Origin: Steinernema hermaphroditum
Lineage: Eukaryota; Nematoda; Chromadorea; Rhabditida; Steinernematidae
Length of the DNA: 64,000 bases
Direction: 5' to 3'
Assembly (NCBI GenBank): GCA_030435675.1
Contig: CM059621.1
Location: forward strand, 4,216,001 to 4,280,000
Shown piece after piece: positions 23,059-34,280 of the stretch (positions within the stretch are counted from its first letter, which is position 1; each line of letters starts with the position of its first letter). The notes under the pieces are model-generated. The model searched no databases, had not been told where the DNA came from, and saw only the letters and a list, made by a program, of their open reading frames with translations. Position numbers and translations under genes: made by a program.

Positions 23059-23238
23059 ACAAATTTCTCCAGAAGATTCAGTGCGCAGAACCGCGAAAGA
23101 CCATCACTAGTTACTGGGCTGAATTCAACAACGGAAAGTGCGGAATACTTGACATAAACACCAGCACAAGTTCATATGAAGAATGCCTCACTTCTATCAG
23201 CAAAGCTGGTTTTGTGTGTGAAGCTCCATCCAACTAAA
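23059..23238 (+). pseudogene. C-type-lectin-like terminal exon, isolated
   Basis: After a possible acceptor (ATTTAG, ending 23058) a frame of about 59 codons reads SYWAEFNNGKCG followed by a typical final block with CLTSISKAGFVCEAPSN and stop TAA 23236-23238. The two Cys and the F-V-C-E-x-P ending match the end of C-type-lectin domains. No convincing upstream exons were found, so it is most likely a relic; a real gene with distant exons remains possible. Confidence 0.45.
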
Positions 23239-23479
23239 TTTCGCTAACCCCCTCAACACGGACAAACCGCTGCGTTCTGCTATTCTTCGATGTCAGATCT
23301 TTATAACAGTCTCTCATTTTTTGCGGCCTGTACGTAAAGGCGGCCACCCAATAAAGGTTGAATTTGATACGTCCCCCGTAGTGCAAGCTTAAGTCCTGCT
23401 TCGGCCCAAGAACTAGCACCTCAGCCCAATACATGCATGCAAATGGTTTAATTCGCCTAAGTCCTGCTACTTTCCCAAC

Positions 23480-23740
23480 CCAAATTGCAGCAGAGGATGT
23501 CTCTTTGCCGGCTTTATCCCTGGCGTAGCGGTGAAGTCGAACCGGTTGGTGGCGGCGCACTTCACGGGACATCTGGGAATCGACAAAACTTTCGAAATGA
23601 CGACGGATCTTCCACTTCTCGGGGCACTTGCAGCAAAGGGGCGACTTAGAGATTCGCATCTGAATCGAAAAGATCAGTCCGTGGTCCGGGAGCGTCTTCG
23701 GCTGCAGTGTGAAGATTTGCGTTCGAAGCGTGCGCTGACC
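23480..23740 (-). repeat. SINE-like family 2, internal fragment
   Basis: Matches the middle of the copy at 43282-43795, in the same orientation. Both encode R/C-PEK-x-K-xx-R-x-F-x-SFVDSQ in one minus-strand frame. Neither SINE end is present. Confidence 0.55.
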
Positions 23741-24623
23741 ACGAGGAGTCTTGCTAAAGCGCTGATTGAAGTCCAAGCCGTTCGGACTTATTGTTCGATC
23801 ATTAGATCGTTGTGTTTTTGTGTGAATCACTGTAGATTCGTTGTTGTAGTTTGGTGCAGTCCACAGGGACAATTCATAAAGATTGAAAAGATAAGCACCG
23901 TTGTTGTTCGTTGTATCTTGCGCGACCAGTGTCCGCATATCAACTTGTTGTTGTCGTCGTCGTCGTTTTGAAGCCGTTCGTTGTTGTGTGACGCTTGTGT
24001 TTCGTCACGGTGCTTGGAGCAAGATCCGCACCATTTATTATCGTCGTATCGCTGAGGATTTTACCGCGTGGCAGCAGTCATTTACTTATCTTCATTGTTT
24101 GAAGACGTTTATATCTGTTTTGGCGAGCATCCTATCACGTAGTGAACATCGGTTGCGTGGAAAGCTACACTTTTCCACAGTAAATGTGGTCCGTTCGGCT
24201 GTTTCAATTTAAATATTTAGAGCAGAATTTGCCTCCGTTGAGTCTTTTGTTTTAAAATCTCTCGTGTAAACCACTAACGATAGCATAGACATGGTGGAAG
24301 CATAGATATAGCATAGACAAGGTGGAAGTACAAATGTACACTCATGCTGATGTGTGCTGAAAGTGAAGAACATTCGGCACCACGGGAGAGAGGCAAAGGC
24401 CTGTATTGTGATTACGCTAGATTATTTGGATTCCATAACCTGGCTCAAAATGGTAGCTACGACGGTTGAATAACTACGTCGACCGAACAATTTTGGCTTC
24501 TTTCGAAAAATGAGTAGTCAAAATTCTCATTCCAGCGTCACAAACGAAGATATTCATGTCTAGCGCATAAGTTGCGGTACAAATTTCCCGGGCAGTCATC
24601 CATGCTATGCTGCCTAATAAATC
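23741..24623. other. intergenic
   Basis: About 24285-24335 has a short direct repeat (AGCATAGACAWGGTGGAAG twice). The right edge is the AATC target site of the large LTR element. Nothing else is seen. Confidence 0.35.
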
Positions 24624-24905
24624 TGTCGGGGCGTGGCCCCGCGCTCCCGTCCCACGCACGCCTCGGCCCGCGCGGCCCGCTCGCTGCCCACGGCAGTCCG
24701 CCCTGCGGCCTCACCCTTAAGCGGTCGCTCCGCGCCGCCTCTCTCAACCCACCCGACTCCCTCCTCTTTCTCTTCTCCCTCGATATGCTTCCCTCTGTTT
24801 CTAACGCTATGCCCAATACACATTACTAAGATGCCAGACCGTGTACAGGGGACTACATAGCACCGGAGGGGAAAAACGAGAACATGCCGTGCTTCGGACA
24901 CGACA
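24624..24905 (+). repeat. 5' LTR of outer element
   Basis: Strongly GC-rich 282-bp LTR (for example GGCGTGGCCCCGCGCTCCCG). It matches the copy at 39370-39651, with two substitutions seen by eye. Confidence 0.85.
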
Positions 24906-25321
24906 GCTGGAGGTCCACCGAGCCTTTTTCTGTCCTATGGGACTATAGAAGAAGCGAACTCGAAGTCTCGTTCCTTTCCCAATCTCCGCAATCCAAAACC
25001 CGAGGAGAGAATAATAGAGATAGAGGAGTTGGTCCACGGTTGCTCCGAAAAGTCTGTCTGAAGCAGGGCCCGGCCGACGACAGATTGCAGTTGCCAAGAG
25101 GTGCGATTCCCAACGGCTTCTGCTAGGACTGGTTGTGTCATCAGTAGTTTATTCTATCGACTGATCCTCAAATATTCGACCTTAACGAACTTATTTTATC
25201 CGCTGTCACATTAACGAACTTATTACACTTACTACCTGGGAACGCCCTTCCGCTTTCTGCTGTCCTGGAAGCACAGCATCGAGTACATAGTGAAGAGAAG
25301 GAGGCTTCGCACCCCAAAGGC

Positions 25322-25337
25322 ATGACGAGTCGGGGTG
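25322..25337 (+). pseudogene. start of outer-element ORF, cut by BEL insertion
   Basis: An ATG at 25322 opens a frame that runs into the GGGTG target site of the BEL element after five codons. The same frame resumes at 36751 and stops at 37221-37223. The BEL insertion therefore falls 16 nt inside the first ORF of the outer element. I do not recognise the product (basic, Ser/Pro-rich, roughly 160 residues). Confidence 0.5.
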
Positions 25338-26165
25338 TGTGGAAAAAGGTCGATGCGGGAGAATGGCTCCTCCGCTCTGACTCTCTTTATAAGTTCCACG
25401 CACGCGGTCGTCCAAACTGCAGTGAATGCTCGCCCAAAACAACGAGATGCGCAAAGTCACGCTAAGTACGCAAACCGCTGTCGCCACGCGGTAAATCCAC
25501 AAGACTGCAGTACAATACCGACTTAGATCGCGACAACCCGAATGTTGTCGGCCTAAGTTCCGCGAGAAAGCAGTGATCGTTCGTCCCGGGTGACGAAGAG
25601 GATCAAAGCAGATAGTGGCACGCAACACGACTATGTTCGCCCACAGATAAACACGAAAGGTGTACAGTTAACCTTTTACTGTCACCAAGCAACGTTACAA
25701 GCAGATGCAAATCGCAACCAAATACAAGACCTTCTGCATACACAGAATCACAATGGTCCAAGTTCTTCGCGGCGTTCTTCGCAGTCACGCGTCTTTGCTC
25801 TCTGCACAGCGGCTTCGCGGTTCGAACTCAACCGCTTACGGTTCTTCCAATCGTTTGCAGCCCGTCCGCACAGCTACGGTGGATGTTTTCGAATGTTCTG
25901 CGCTTGAAAGACTCTTCGTGTCGAGACCAAGGCGTAGACTGGTAAACTTCGGATTTTGTCTCCTTGCACTTTTTGCTTGATGTTGAAGATCATGTAAAAA
26001 CTGCAACGAGACGTTTCGACGCGATCTTCTTGCAGCCGTGGTGGATGCGTCTTCCGATGACTTGCTGCTGGATCAGAGACAGTTAGCACTGTAATGCTTT
26101 GCAATTAACATAACAATCAACAGAAATGAGGCTCAAAGAAGGTCGCAGACACGTTTGTCGCGACA
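25338..26165 (-). repeat. 3' LTR of BEL element
   Basis: 828 bp. It differs from the 35918-36745 copy at two positions that I could see (near 25369 and 25461). Just outside it, GGGCCGGGAG on the minus strand (26175-26166) sits where a polypurine tract is expected. The second BEL element has GGCCCGGGAG in the same place. Confidence 0.9.
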
Positions 26166-26265
26166 CTCCCGGCCCAGAAAAGAGGTGAAATAAGTGATAA
26201 GTCTTCCGGTAAGTGGAAGTTCCCATGGATGCTAAGTGAATGGGAGGATGAGAGACGTAAACCAA

Positions 26266-27450
26266 CTATTGCTCCGAAGAGCCATCTTCTTCCAATTCCT
26301 TCTCGAGATCGACGATAAGCTTTTCAACATCTTGATAGAATCGGCACATTGCCGTATGGTGGCCCCAGCGGTTACATGCCTTGCATACGTGTCCTAGGTG
26401 GCACCTGCCACAGTGTTCTTTGGCGAGGCAGCTGGTACTCCATCCTTTCTTGATGCATGTGAGTCTTCTTTCTTCGAACGTTTCGTAGACAAAGCAGCGG
26501 TTGGTGAAGTGCGGTCCTCCGCAAAACATGCAGGCTTCAGCTGGTCTTCTAGCGTTCGTTGCTGCGCCGTTTCGAGCTTCTTCGAAATCGGTGATACGTT
26601 TCGCATCGATCCGCTTCTTGTCCTTCTTCGCTTGATGAAGAGCTGTCTTCATGCGCTCGATGGCTTCAGGACCTGCCTTGGTGGAAGGTTTGACTTCTTC
26701 TTTTCGATCTTCCTTGGGCGCTATCTTCGGTGGTGAAGGTTGATCACAGGTGCTTGATTCCATGCTGTGTCTCTTCGGTGCACGGTGATCGGGCTTCCTG
26801 GTGTTGACTAGCGAGAGACGGTTGTAGATGGATCCCTTGCTGTTGGATGGACTTGCACTCGTGTAGCACGAGCCTGGCGCCCCGAGTTTTCCGTTGTGTC
26901 GAGCGGACAGCATCATTTTCACTCCTTGTTCAACGACCTTGATCCGTTCTAAGTACTGCTTCTTATAAGTTTCCTTGTCCGAAGTGGTCCACGGATAAGT
27001 TGACGTGCCGTTGGCTAAGAGTTTCGCGTCAGCAGTAAGTTCATCTACGTTTGGGAGCTTTCCATCGGCTTCTTCGATATTCTTGAAAGCTTTCTCCATC
27101 TCACGGCGGTTTTCTTCTAGGTTGTTCATGAAGCGTCCGATCGGGTGACGGTTAGGGTCCAGAATCACAAACGTGTACTCCATGTGCTCCAAGTTGCTTG
27201 AGAGACGTCGCAATGTTTCGCGATGTTGGAGACAGTTCTTGATCTTGTTGTTCTGTTCCATGGACTTCCATAACGCTGTTGCGGCTATCATCATCGGACC
27301 GACTGGTCTCTTCTCGGTTTCAGATTTCTTGATCCCGTTCGCTACGTCAAACAATCCTTCTTCGTCGTAGTCCAGTCCATCTTCGCCGCCCGTGGCAGTC
27401 GGCATCTCTTCATTGTGCTCGTCGTGAGCGTTGGCGTTGTCTTCTCTCAT
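26266..27450 (-). CDS. third ORF of BEL element: coiled, zinc-knuckle protein
   Basis: 394 codons, placed between pol and the 3' LTR, where some retroelements carry env. It has no signal peptide or membrane segment, so it is not env-like. The N-terminal half is acidic and helix-prone; the middle is basic and Lys/Pro/Ser-rich. The C-terminus has CMFCGGPHFTNRC (C-X2-C-X3-H-X4-C), a Cys-rich stretch, and a perfect Gag-type knuckle CKACNRWGHHTAMC (C-X2-C-X4-H-X4-C). The second BEL element keeps a homologous knuckle (CHFCKRFDHHSALC) just before its 3' LTR, so this ORF belongs to the lineage. The role is unknown; nucleic-acid binding is inferred. Confidence 0.7.
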   Translation of the reverse strand: MREDNANAHDEHNEEMPTATGGEDGLDYDEEGLFDVANGIKKSETEKRPVGPMMIAATALWKSMEQNNKIKNCLQHRETLRRLSSNLEHMEYTFVILDPNRHPIGRFMNNLEENRREMEKAFKNIEEADGKLPNVDELTADAKLLANGTSTYPWTTSDKETYKKQYLERIKVVEQGVKMMLSARHNGKLGAPGSCYTSASPSNSKGSIYNRLSLVNTRKPDHRAPKRHSMESSTCDQPSPPKIAPKEDRKEEVKPSTKAGPEAIERMKTALHQAKKDKKRIDAKRITDFEEARNGAATNARRPAEACMFCGGPHFTNRCFVYETFEERRLTCIKKGWSTSCLAKEHCGRCHLGHVCKACNRWGHHTAMCRFYQDVEKLIVDLEKELEEDGSSEQ

Positions 27451-27564
27451 GCGTTTCTGTAAAACACGAGTAAGTTAGCTACAATCGCTACAACCACGAT
27501 AGGATAAGTTGTTTCCCGAGTGAAACACGACATCTACGTCATACAAATACGATAATCGCACGAA

Positions 27565-27690
27565 ATGATCATATCATTTTCAACTCTTTTCTTTTTTCAT
27601 CTCTTTTCTTTTTTTTTTCATCTCTTTTCCTCTCCCTTTTCTTTTCCTTTTTTTTCTTTTTCTTTTCTTTTTCCTAAAATTCAACAGAAA
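27565..27690 (-). repeat. purine-rich tract between pol and third ORF
   Basis: On the plus strand this is an almost pure C/T run of about 100 nt (CTCTTTTCTTTTTTTTTTCA and on), so A/G on the element's sense strand. It could be an internal polypurine tract, a splice or translation signal for the third ORF, or slippage sequence. Confidence 0.6.
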
Positions 27691-27871
27691 CTAACTACTC
27701 GACACGATCTAAGTCACAAACAAAAGGTCCATATGATTCGAAACACGCGTAATGTTTCGAAATTAAGTCACAACGGTTTGGGTTAAGTCGACTACAGTAA
27801 GTAAAACCCGTTGTGGGACCGACACTTTCTGGTAAACATCAGCAGCGTGGGTAATGAACCCTTGGAATCTT

Positions 27872-30800
27872 TCAAAGTCCCGGACGGCGTTTAGCACGTG
27901 GGTTGTCCGTGACTGACGGTTCTTCTTCATCCACGGCATCCACAGTTGTACCGATCGGTCTGTTGTCCGAGTCGATAATTACTTCTGGAACTTCTTCTTC
28001 TTCCATTTCCAGTGGGATAAGTCGATTCACGCTTCGTGACACATGTCGCACGTTGCCTGATTGGTTTACAACTGCAAGCTTGACCTCACGGACTTCACCA
28101 TCATCTCCTACGGTATGGCTTTCGATGCGTCCTAGCCTCCAGTTACGTCGAGGTTGCATCTCGTCTTCGATGAGCACTATTGAGCCGACTTTTGGTTTCA
28201 TTTTCTTCGTACGGCCTTGTTTGAGTGTCATTGTATGCTTTTCACGCAAGCTCACGAGATATTCCCGGTGGAAGATCTTCCAGAACCGGTTGCAGAGTTC
28301 TACCGATGATTGGAGCGCTTCAATTGCTTCTTTCCTTGTTTCTAGTGCAGCCAACACTTCTGGTTCCATGTAAGTGCCGTCGTTATCTCGTTCTATCTCT
28401 TCAGAGATCGGCAAAATAAGTCGCATATTGCGCTGCAGAAAATCGATCGGGCGCAAGATTGGTAAATCGGAATTCTCGGCACCGAGATAAGTCAGTGGGC
28501 GGCTATTCAGCACAGCTTCAATTTCTGTAAGCACAGTGTGCAGTTCTTCCAAAGTGAGTAGCTTTCTCTTGGCTGCTTTGTAGAAGCTTCTTTTGACGTC
28601 TTGGACCAATCGTTCATAAAAGCCACCTTTCCATGGACTGTAGGCGGTGATGCGAATCCACTTCACCTTCTTCGTCGCCAGTGCTGCATCGAGTTCTTCA
28701 TTCACAGTTTCTGTGTTCAGGAAACTATCCAGAATTTCCGAACCCATTCGAAAAGTAGTTGCGTTGTCGCAGGTGATCGTTTTCGGAACGCCTCTTCTTG
28801 ACATCATTCGGCTAAAAGCAGCCAGGAATGATTTAGTCGACATGTCGCAGACTATTTCTAAGTGAACCATGCGTGATACAGCGCATGTTACAATCAGAAC
28901 CCATGCTTTTCGTTGAGAAACTGCAGATTCTTCCTTGAATGAGATTGGTCCAAGGTAATCCAATCCACAATGCTCGAACACCCGAGCTTCAACGACTCGG
29001 CGTTTGGGTAGAGCTCCCATTTCAGGGTAGGGAAACGGCACGTTATTGTAGCGTTGACAAGTGACACATTTGCCAATCACTTTACGTACAATTCTGCGGA
29101 TGGATGGAATCCAATAAGTCTCGCGCACAGTTGCGATCGTTGATCGATTGGAACGATGGATCGGGGCTGTTCCACGAAGCACATGAGCGTCTCTGACGAT
29201 GAGTTCTGCCAGTTGAGACTTCGAATCGATAAAAACGGGAAATATGGCCGATTCTGGAAGCTCAGAATGCCTAAGTCGTCCTCCGCAGCGCCAAATGCCC
29301 TTCTTATCCTTGAATAAGTCTAGGTGTCTCAGTTCTCTAAGTCTCCCTTCGATTTCCATCTCTTCTTGATGAATACGTATGATTAGGTCTAGAGAAATGT
29401 CTCTCTCTTCGACCGATAAGTGGTTTTCTTCGGTGTCGTTGATCAGCAGTCCTATTTGGTGATGCTTCTCGCGAGTCTCTTTTGAGAGACGGTCTAGCTT
29501 GCGGCGAATGAAGCGGAGAACCCAAGCCATGATTTCGGTCAACTTCTGTAGAGAATTGGTTGCTTTCCATGGGATCGCCGTGATCTTCGGGTTTTCTTGG
29601 ACCACCAGGGCGACGTTGTGTTCGACGTTCGCTTCTTCGGAGAGTTCGGCCACCTTGCACTTCTCTGGCCATTCTTCGAGCGGTTTCGTGATGTATTTCG
29701 GTCCTTTCCACCACAGATGTGTTTCGAAATCTTCTTTGCAGACGCCTCTTGTGGCACAGTCCGCTGGATTCTCCTCTGACGTGACATGGCCAACATACGT
29801 TGTTAAGTTATCTTCGATAAGTAAGTGAGCTATGCGCCGGAAATTGCGCCATCGTCTCTCAATATACACTCCCTCCTTTGACGGTGGGGTTTCCGACTGG
29901 ATCCACCCAAGGGTGATCATTGAATCAGTCAAAGCGATCACTTTCTCAACCGAGATACGTGATTTAAGTTCCTTATGTACGTCTGCGGCTAGCTGGATCG
30001 CCATCACATACGCGTTCATTTCCATTTTCGGAATCGTCGCCTTCGTCTTCAACGGTTTCAAACGGGTACGTGATATAAGTAGTTCGGACCTTCCTCCTTG
30101 AACAGCATAACAACAGGCGGCCATCGTGTCGATGTTCGCGTCAGAAAAAACAATCAAATCAATCACAGTTCCAACATTTGCAATAGAACGTGGGATCTTC
30201 TTCTTGAATCCATGAATTGTAGACTTGATTACGAGCCACTGTTCAATGTCTTCTGGCTTCATTTTGTCGTCCCATTCGTACGACAACCACAGGTTCTGCT
30301 GGAACTTCTTCGCCTGGAGGAGAAGCGGCGCCAGTAGTCCGAGTGGGTCGTAGATGGCTGCGACTTGGCTGCACACTGTTCGTTTCGTCGTCTTCTTCGC
30401 TTCTTTGATGACGGCTGCTATCTCCATGACGTCTTCTTCGGAGAGCCATCTAGTACCGAGAACTTTCGGCGATAAGTTGTCACTGCAATCTTTAAGTTCC
30501 ACAGCATTAAGTACACCGCGATCGTTCGACATAAACTCGCGTAAGTTCATCTTCATGGCTGCGAATTCCGCTTTCGCCAGCTTGTATTTCGCAATTCCTT
30601 CTTCCATCGAATTGCAAGTGAGAATTACATTATCGACATAAGTATTTTCGATCACTTCTGTTGCGAAATCTTGATCTCGACACTGCTTGAAATGGTGCGC
30701 GATCGTAGCACCGAGCAAAAACGGGCTTGCGTTCAGTCCAAACGGAATGCTGCAGTAGCGATAGACGATGATATTGTTGCCACGCCATGGTAGAGTGGGA

Positions 30801-31877
30801 TCTTTCACCCAGAGAAAACGTACAGCGTCGCGATCTTCTTCGTGCAGCTTGACCTGCAAGAACGCTTTTTCGACATCTCCGCTGACGACCACAGAACCGG
30901 TACGAAACCGTAAGTACATCCCAACTATCAGGGGGAGGATCGTGGGACCTTGATAGAGTACGTCGTTCAGTGAGACCGAACCCTTGAAGTGCGCTGAGGC
31001 GTCAAACACAATTCGGACTTTCGTGGTGTCCTTGTTCGGGGTGATCACCGGCTGATGAGCTAAGTAGTGAATGACCTCTCCTGTCGGAGGGCTAAGTGGA
31101 TCAACGACTTCAATAATCTTCTTCTCGAGTTGATCTTTGAAGATCTCTTGGTAGTTTTTCATTACATAGTCATCAGCGCCATAAGTGCGTTCTACTGATC
31201 TAAGTCGGCTGAAGGCGATCGGTTGGTTGTCCGGCAGTTCATGCCGATTGTCCTTGTACGGCAGCCTAACGTAGTCGCCATCTTCTCTGCGCTCAACTGT
31301 GGCTTCGTAATGGTTCCAGACTTGTTGGTCGAGCTTCTTCTTCTGTTCTGCGGATGGACCTCCAAATGCGGCCATTTCTGCGTCGTCTTCCCATTCCGCA
31401 GCGATTTTCTGCTCATTTTCTAAGTTCACACGCTCTGTTAGGTCGGCGCTTTCGTCCGCCACTGTCATCAGACAAGTGGTTACGTTGGTCGGAGGATCAG
31501 CGATATCCTGACGACCAGAGATCATTGCTCCCAGAGCTGTAGGCACAACAAAGAGTCCGGAAGGCAACTGTTGCGGCGTTCCACGGCAGAATTGCCAGAA
31601 ATAATCAGTGCCAATGAGTAAGTCTGGTTTGCGTTTCTTCAACAGTTCTTTCTTGCTTTCGGACAGCTGGATTTGGAGTTTCGAAATGGCGTTGCGATCT
31701 TCTTCAGTCAGTTCTGGGCGTTGAATCCAATCACCCATGATTTCGGTCTTTTCAACGGCTTGGATCGTCATCTTCTTGCTGTTCATAAGTGTGACGTCCA
31801 TTTCCTTGACATTGCAGCGCTCGTTGTTTGCTCGACTCTGCCCAAATCCAATTGTTGCGATTGTCGTCGATCCAACC
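27872..31877 (-). CDS. BEL/Pao pol: RT, RNase H, integrase
   Basis: About 1,330 codons, continuing without stop from the hAT insertion point. In order: RT with VVSGDVEKAFLQVKLHEEDR and PFGLNASPFLL; catalytic box TYVDNVILT, where the second Asp of the usual YVDD is Asn (from memory, YVDN also occurs in other nematode BEL elements); RNase H/peptidase-A17-like region (VFSDANIDTMAACCYAV, ALTDSMITLGW); integrase zinc finger H...H...C-X2-C (KCVTCQRYN); DDE core (GLDYLGP, TCDNATTF, SPWKGGFYERLV); C-terminal DUF5641-type region (FWKIFHREYL, NWRLGRI). No frameshift or stop. The first Met at 31801 is not the real start; it is joined to gag upstream of the hAT copy. Confidence 0.92.
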
Positions 31878-31885
31878 GTGGGAAG
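31878..31885. repeat. 8-bp target duplication of hAT (left)
   Basis: GTGGGAAG, repeated at 34281-34288 on the other side of the hAT element. Eight bp is the hAT hallmark. Confidence 0.9.
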
Positions 31886-34280
31886 CAGAGCTGTGCAAAC
31901 CGAGACTTTGAAAAACCGAGACCGAGACTACCGAGACCGAGACCAAATCAAAAGTCTCGCCGAGACCGAGACCGAGACCGAGACGAGACCGAGACTTCCG
32001 AGACTGGAATTTATTTTACGTCTGAAATCCCTCCAGGGGCACATTGTATTTCAAGAATAACAGCTTCTGCAAATTATCAACGTTCATTGACTTTCTCAAG
32101 TCAGTGAGGGCCAGTGTTGCCATTGAAAACAATCGCTCACTTTCAACAGAAGTCGCCGGACTGCTCAGATACTTCTCCGAAACCATCTTAAGCACGGGGA
32201 ATTTCGTTCCACTCGACATCTGACTCCAGAACGTAATGGCGTCTGCTGCAGGGTCTGCTGGTGTGCGGAAGTACTCTTCTATCTCCTTAAAGATCGTAGA
32301 CAGAATCTTCCTGTAAATTCACTTACCAGCGCTAATTTCATGCGTTCGTCGATTGGAGGAGTGCTGGAAACCACAATAGGCATCTGTGAGCAGCGATACT
32401 TTTCGAAGAAATCCGCACTATTGTTGTTCTGCTCCGGACGACTTCGTTCTACTTCTTTTTCAATGGAATTTACTGTTGTTTCAGCGAGAACGACCGCTAG
32501 CATTTTCTCTGCCTTGGTTTTCAGCAGTTCTCTCGAAGCAACTTGCTGTGGTTCTTCAATGAAATCGGCCTTAAACTTTGGATCCAACAGAGTGGCAACG
32601 ACATAATCGGCATTCTCCTCGATTCCTTCGACTCTTTCTTCCAAATTCAACAGTATGGCGGTACTAACTTCCGTGCCACAATCGTTTAATGCACGCCGAA
32701 GAACGAAGATGGTGGGAATCACGGAGGAAATTGTAACATTTCTTCCTTGCAACATCACGGTGGCTTTCTTGATTGGCTGAAGCGAGTCTACCATTTTCTG
32801 CATAATCAGATACTCAGCCGGTGCGATCTTCGGGAATGACGACTTATCCATGCAGAATATATCGATCACCGCTTTGTTCTCCAAGAATCGTTCGATCATA
32901 TCGTGCAATGAGTTCCAGCGCACTTCGATCCCCTAGAAACCATGTGATAACGTGATCGACATATTGTAACAGCTCACCTTTTTTAACCACCTTGGTGGAA
33001 TCTCTTCTAGCTGCTGCAACGCGATGAACTCTTGGCGTTCGACTCCTGACTTGCGAAGCTTTCGGATAAATTTTTTTATCTTTTCGAGTACACCATCAAA
33101 GTCTATCATGACTGCCTTTCGTAGTCCACTATAGACGGCCTAAATGGAAATTTCATTATAGTAGGATTATAAATGGAACACTTACAAGTTGCAGCTGATG
33201 AGCAAAACAGTCTATTGATCTCAATCCACTGAGGCGGACAGTCTTCTTCATCACAGAAGCCGCGTCGCGAACAATAAGGTGACATCTGTCCGCCCTTTCA
33301 CTTCCGAGAAATTCAGCTATGCAATTCGATAACAAACTACTTAAGTTATCGGCAGTGTGGCGTCCCTCAATGGGCAATACACCAAGCACCCTAGAATTCT
33401 GTGTTCCTTCTGGTTCGCAACCAATCCAGTGGGCCGTAACAGACAGCAGCGAGTGTCGGTTGTCTTCCGAAGTCCATGAGTCAGAAGTGAACGACACAAA
33501 TTTAGCACTTTCCAGACGATCCTGGATTCTCTTCTTGTATTCTTCGTACAAGTTGGGGATATCTGTTCTCGAAACAGAGGTTCGTGATCTATAGACTATA
33601 CCGTTATTTGAAATTTTCGGAGAAAACTTACCTCACGTTATACCACGGTGCTAGAATTTTGAGCAAATTAACGAATCCTCGTCGTTCGACGATACAGAAA
33701 GGTTCTGAATCCACAGCCACCATCAACGCTATGGCTCTGTTGACTGCGGCTGTTTTCGCACCGTCTTCTCTCCAATCTCCTTAACTCAACAAAGATAAAT
33801 AGGACATTTATTCTGTCGTGACTTACTGATACATGATATGATCGAAGGTGTCTTGTCATCAACCTTTCGTTTCTTTACTGCATTGACCGCACCGGAAAAA
33901 ACTGCGTAATCATCTGCGTGCTTCGACTTCAAATGCCTTGAAAGTCCGGTAGTATTTCCGTCTTTTCGAGAAATTTTTTTGCGACAGGACAGGCATACGG
34001 CTGCGTCGCTTTGCAGATCGAAGTAATCCGCGTAGCGTGAAGAACTCATAATAGCGAGATCGCAGAAGAACGGAGTTTTAGCGGAGTTTCCTCCTCACAT
34101 GTTTACCGTCACTACCGTACTCTTCGAAATGGAATACAGTAATCCGTGTGAGACCGAGCATCAAAGTCTCGCCGAGAGTCTCGGCACTTTTCCGAGACCG
34201 AGACTACCGAGACCGAGACTGAAAAAAGACCGAGAATTCCGAGACCGAGACGAGACCGAGACCGAGACTGCACGGCTCTG
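31886..34280 (-). mobile_element. hAT DNA transposon nested in BEL element
   Basis: 2,395 bp bounded by GTGGGAAG duplications. Termini are CAGAGCTGTGCA (left) and, inverted, CAGAGCCGTGCA (right), which fit the hAT CAGRG consensus. Both subterminal regions (about 31911-32010 and 34150-34270) are packed with CCGAGAC units in opposite orientation, the likely transposase-binding repeats. The interior carries a spliced transposase gene on the minus strand. Excision would restore the BEL reading frame, because one target copy plus the element is 2,403 nt. Confidence 0.93.
32016..34049 (-). pseudogene. hAT transposase, one apparent frameshift
   Basis: Exons: 34049-33827, 33779-33632, 33588-33186, 33139-32978, then 32932 onward. 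N-terminal BED zinc finger (CLSCRKKISRKDG...HLKSKH); hAT N-terminal block (AVDSEPFCIVERRGFVNLLK); RNase H-like core (FTSDSWTS, GLRSIDCFAHQLQL, RWNSLHDMIERFL); C-terminal dimerisation domain (YLSSPATSVESERLFSMATL) ending at 32016. The frame shifts near 32310, between ALVSEFTG and ILSTIFKEIEEYF. The putative intron there would be only 16 nt, so a one-base loss is more likely. A longer intron (about 108 nt, to 32220) would rescue the frame but delete a conserved stretch. Otherwise apparently intact. Confidence 0.8.

Noticed and set aside
24533..24905. GC-rich frames around the outer LTR as genes
   Set aside because: They lie in an LTR and are repeated identically at 39300-39650; all frames are open because of base composition.
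25590..25980. Frames of 91-105 codons inside the BEL LTRs
   Set aside because: Present in both LTR copies, overlapping in several frames, with no recognisable product.
26266..27450. Third BEL ORF as an envelope gene
   Set aside because: No signal peptide, membrane segment or fusion-type region. The zinc knuckles and charged helical composition point to a nucleic-acid-binding protein.
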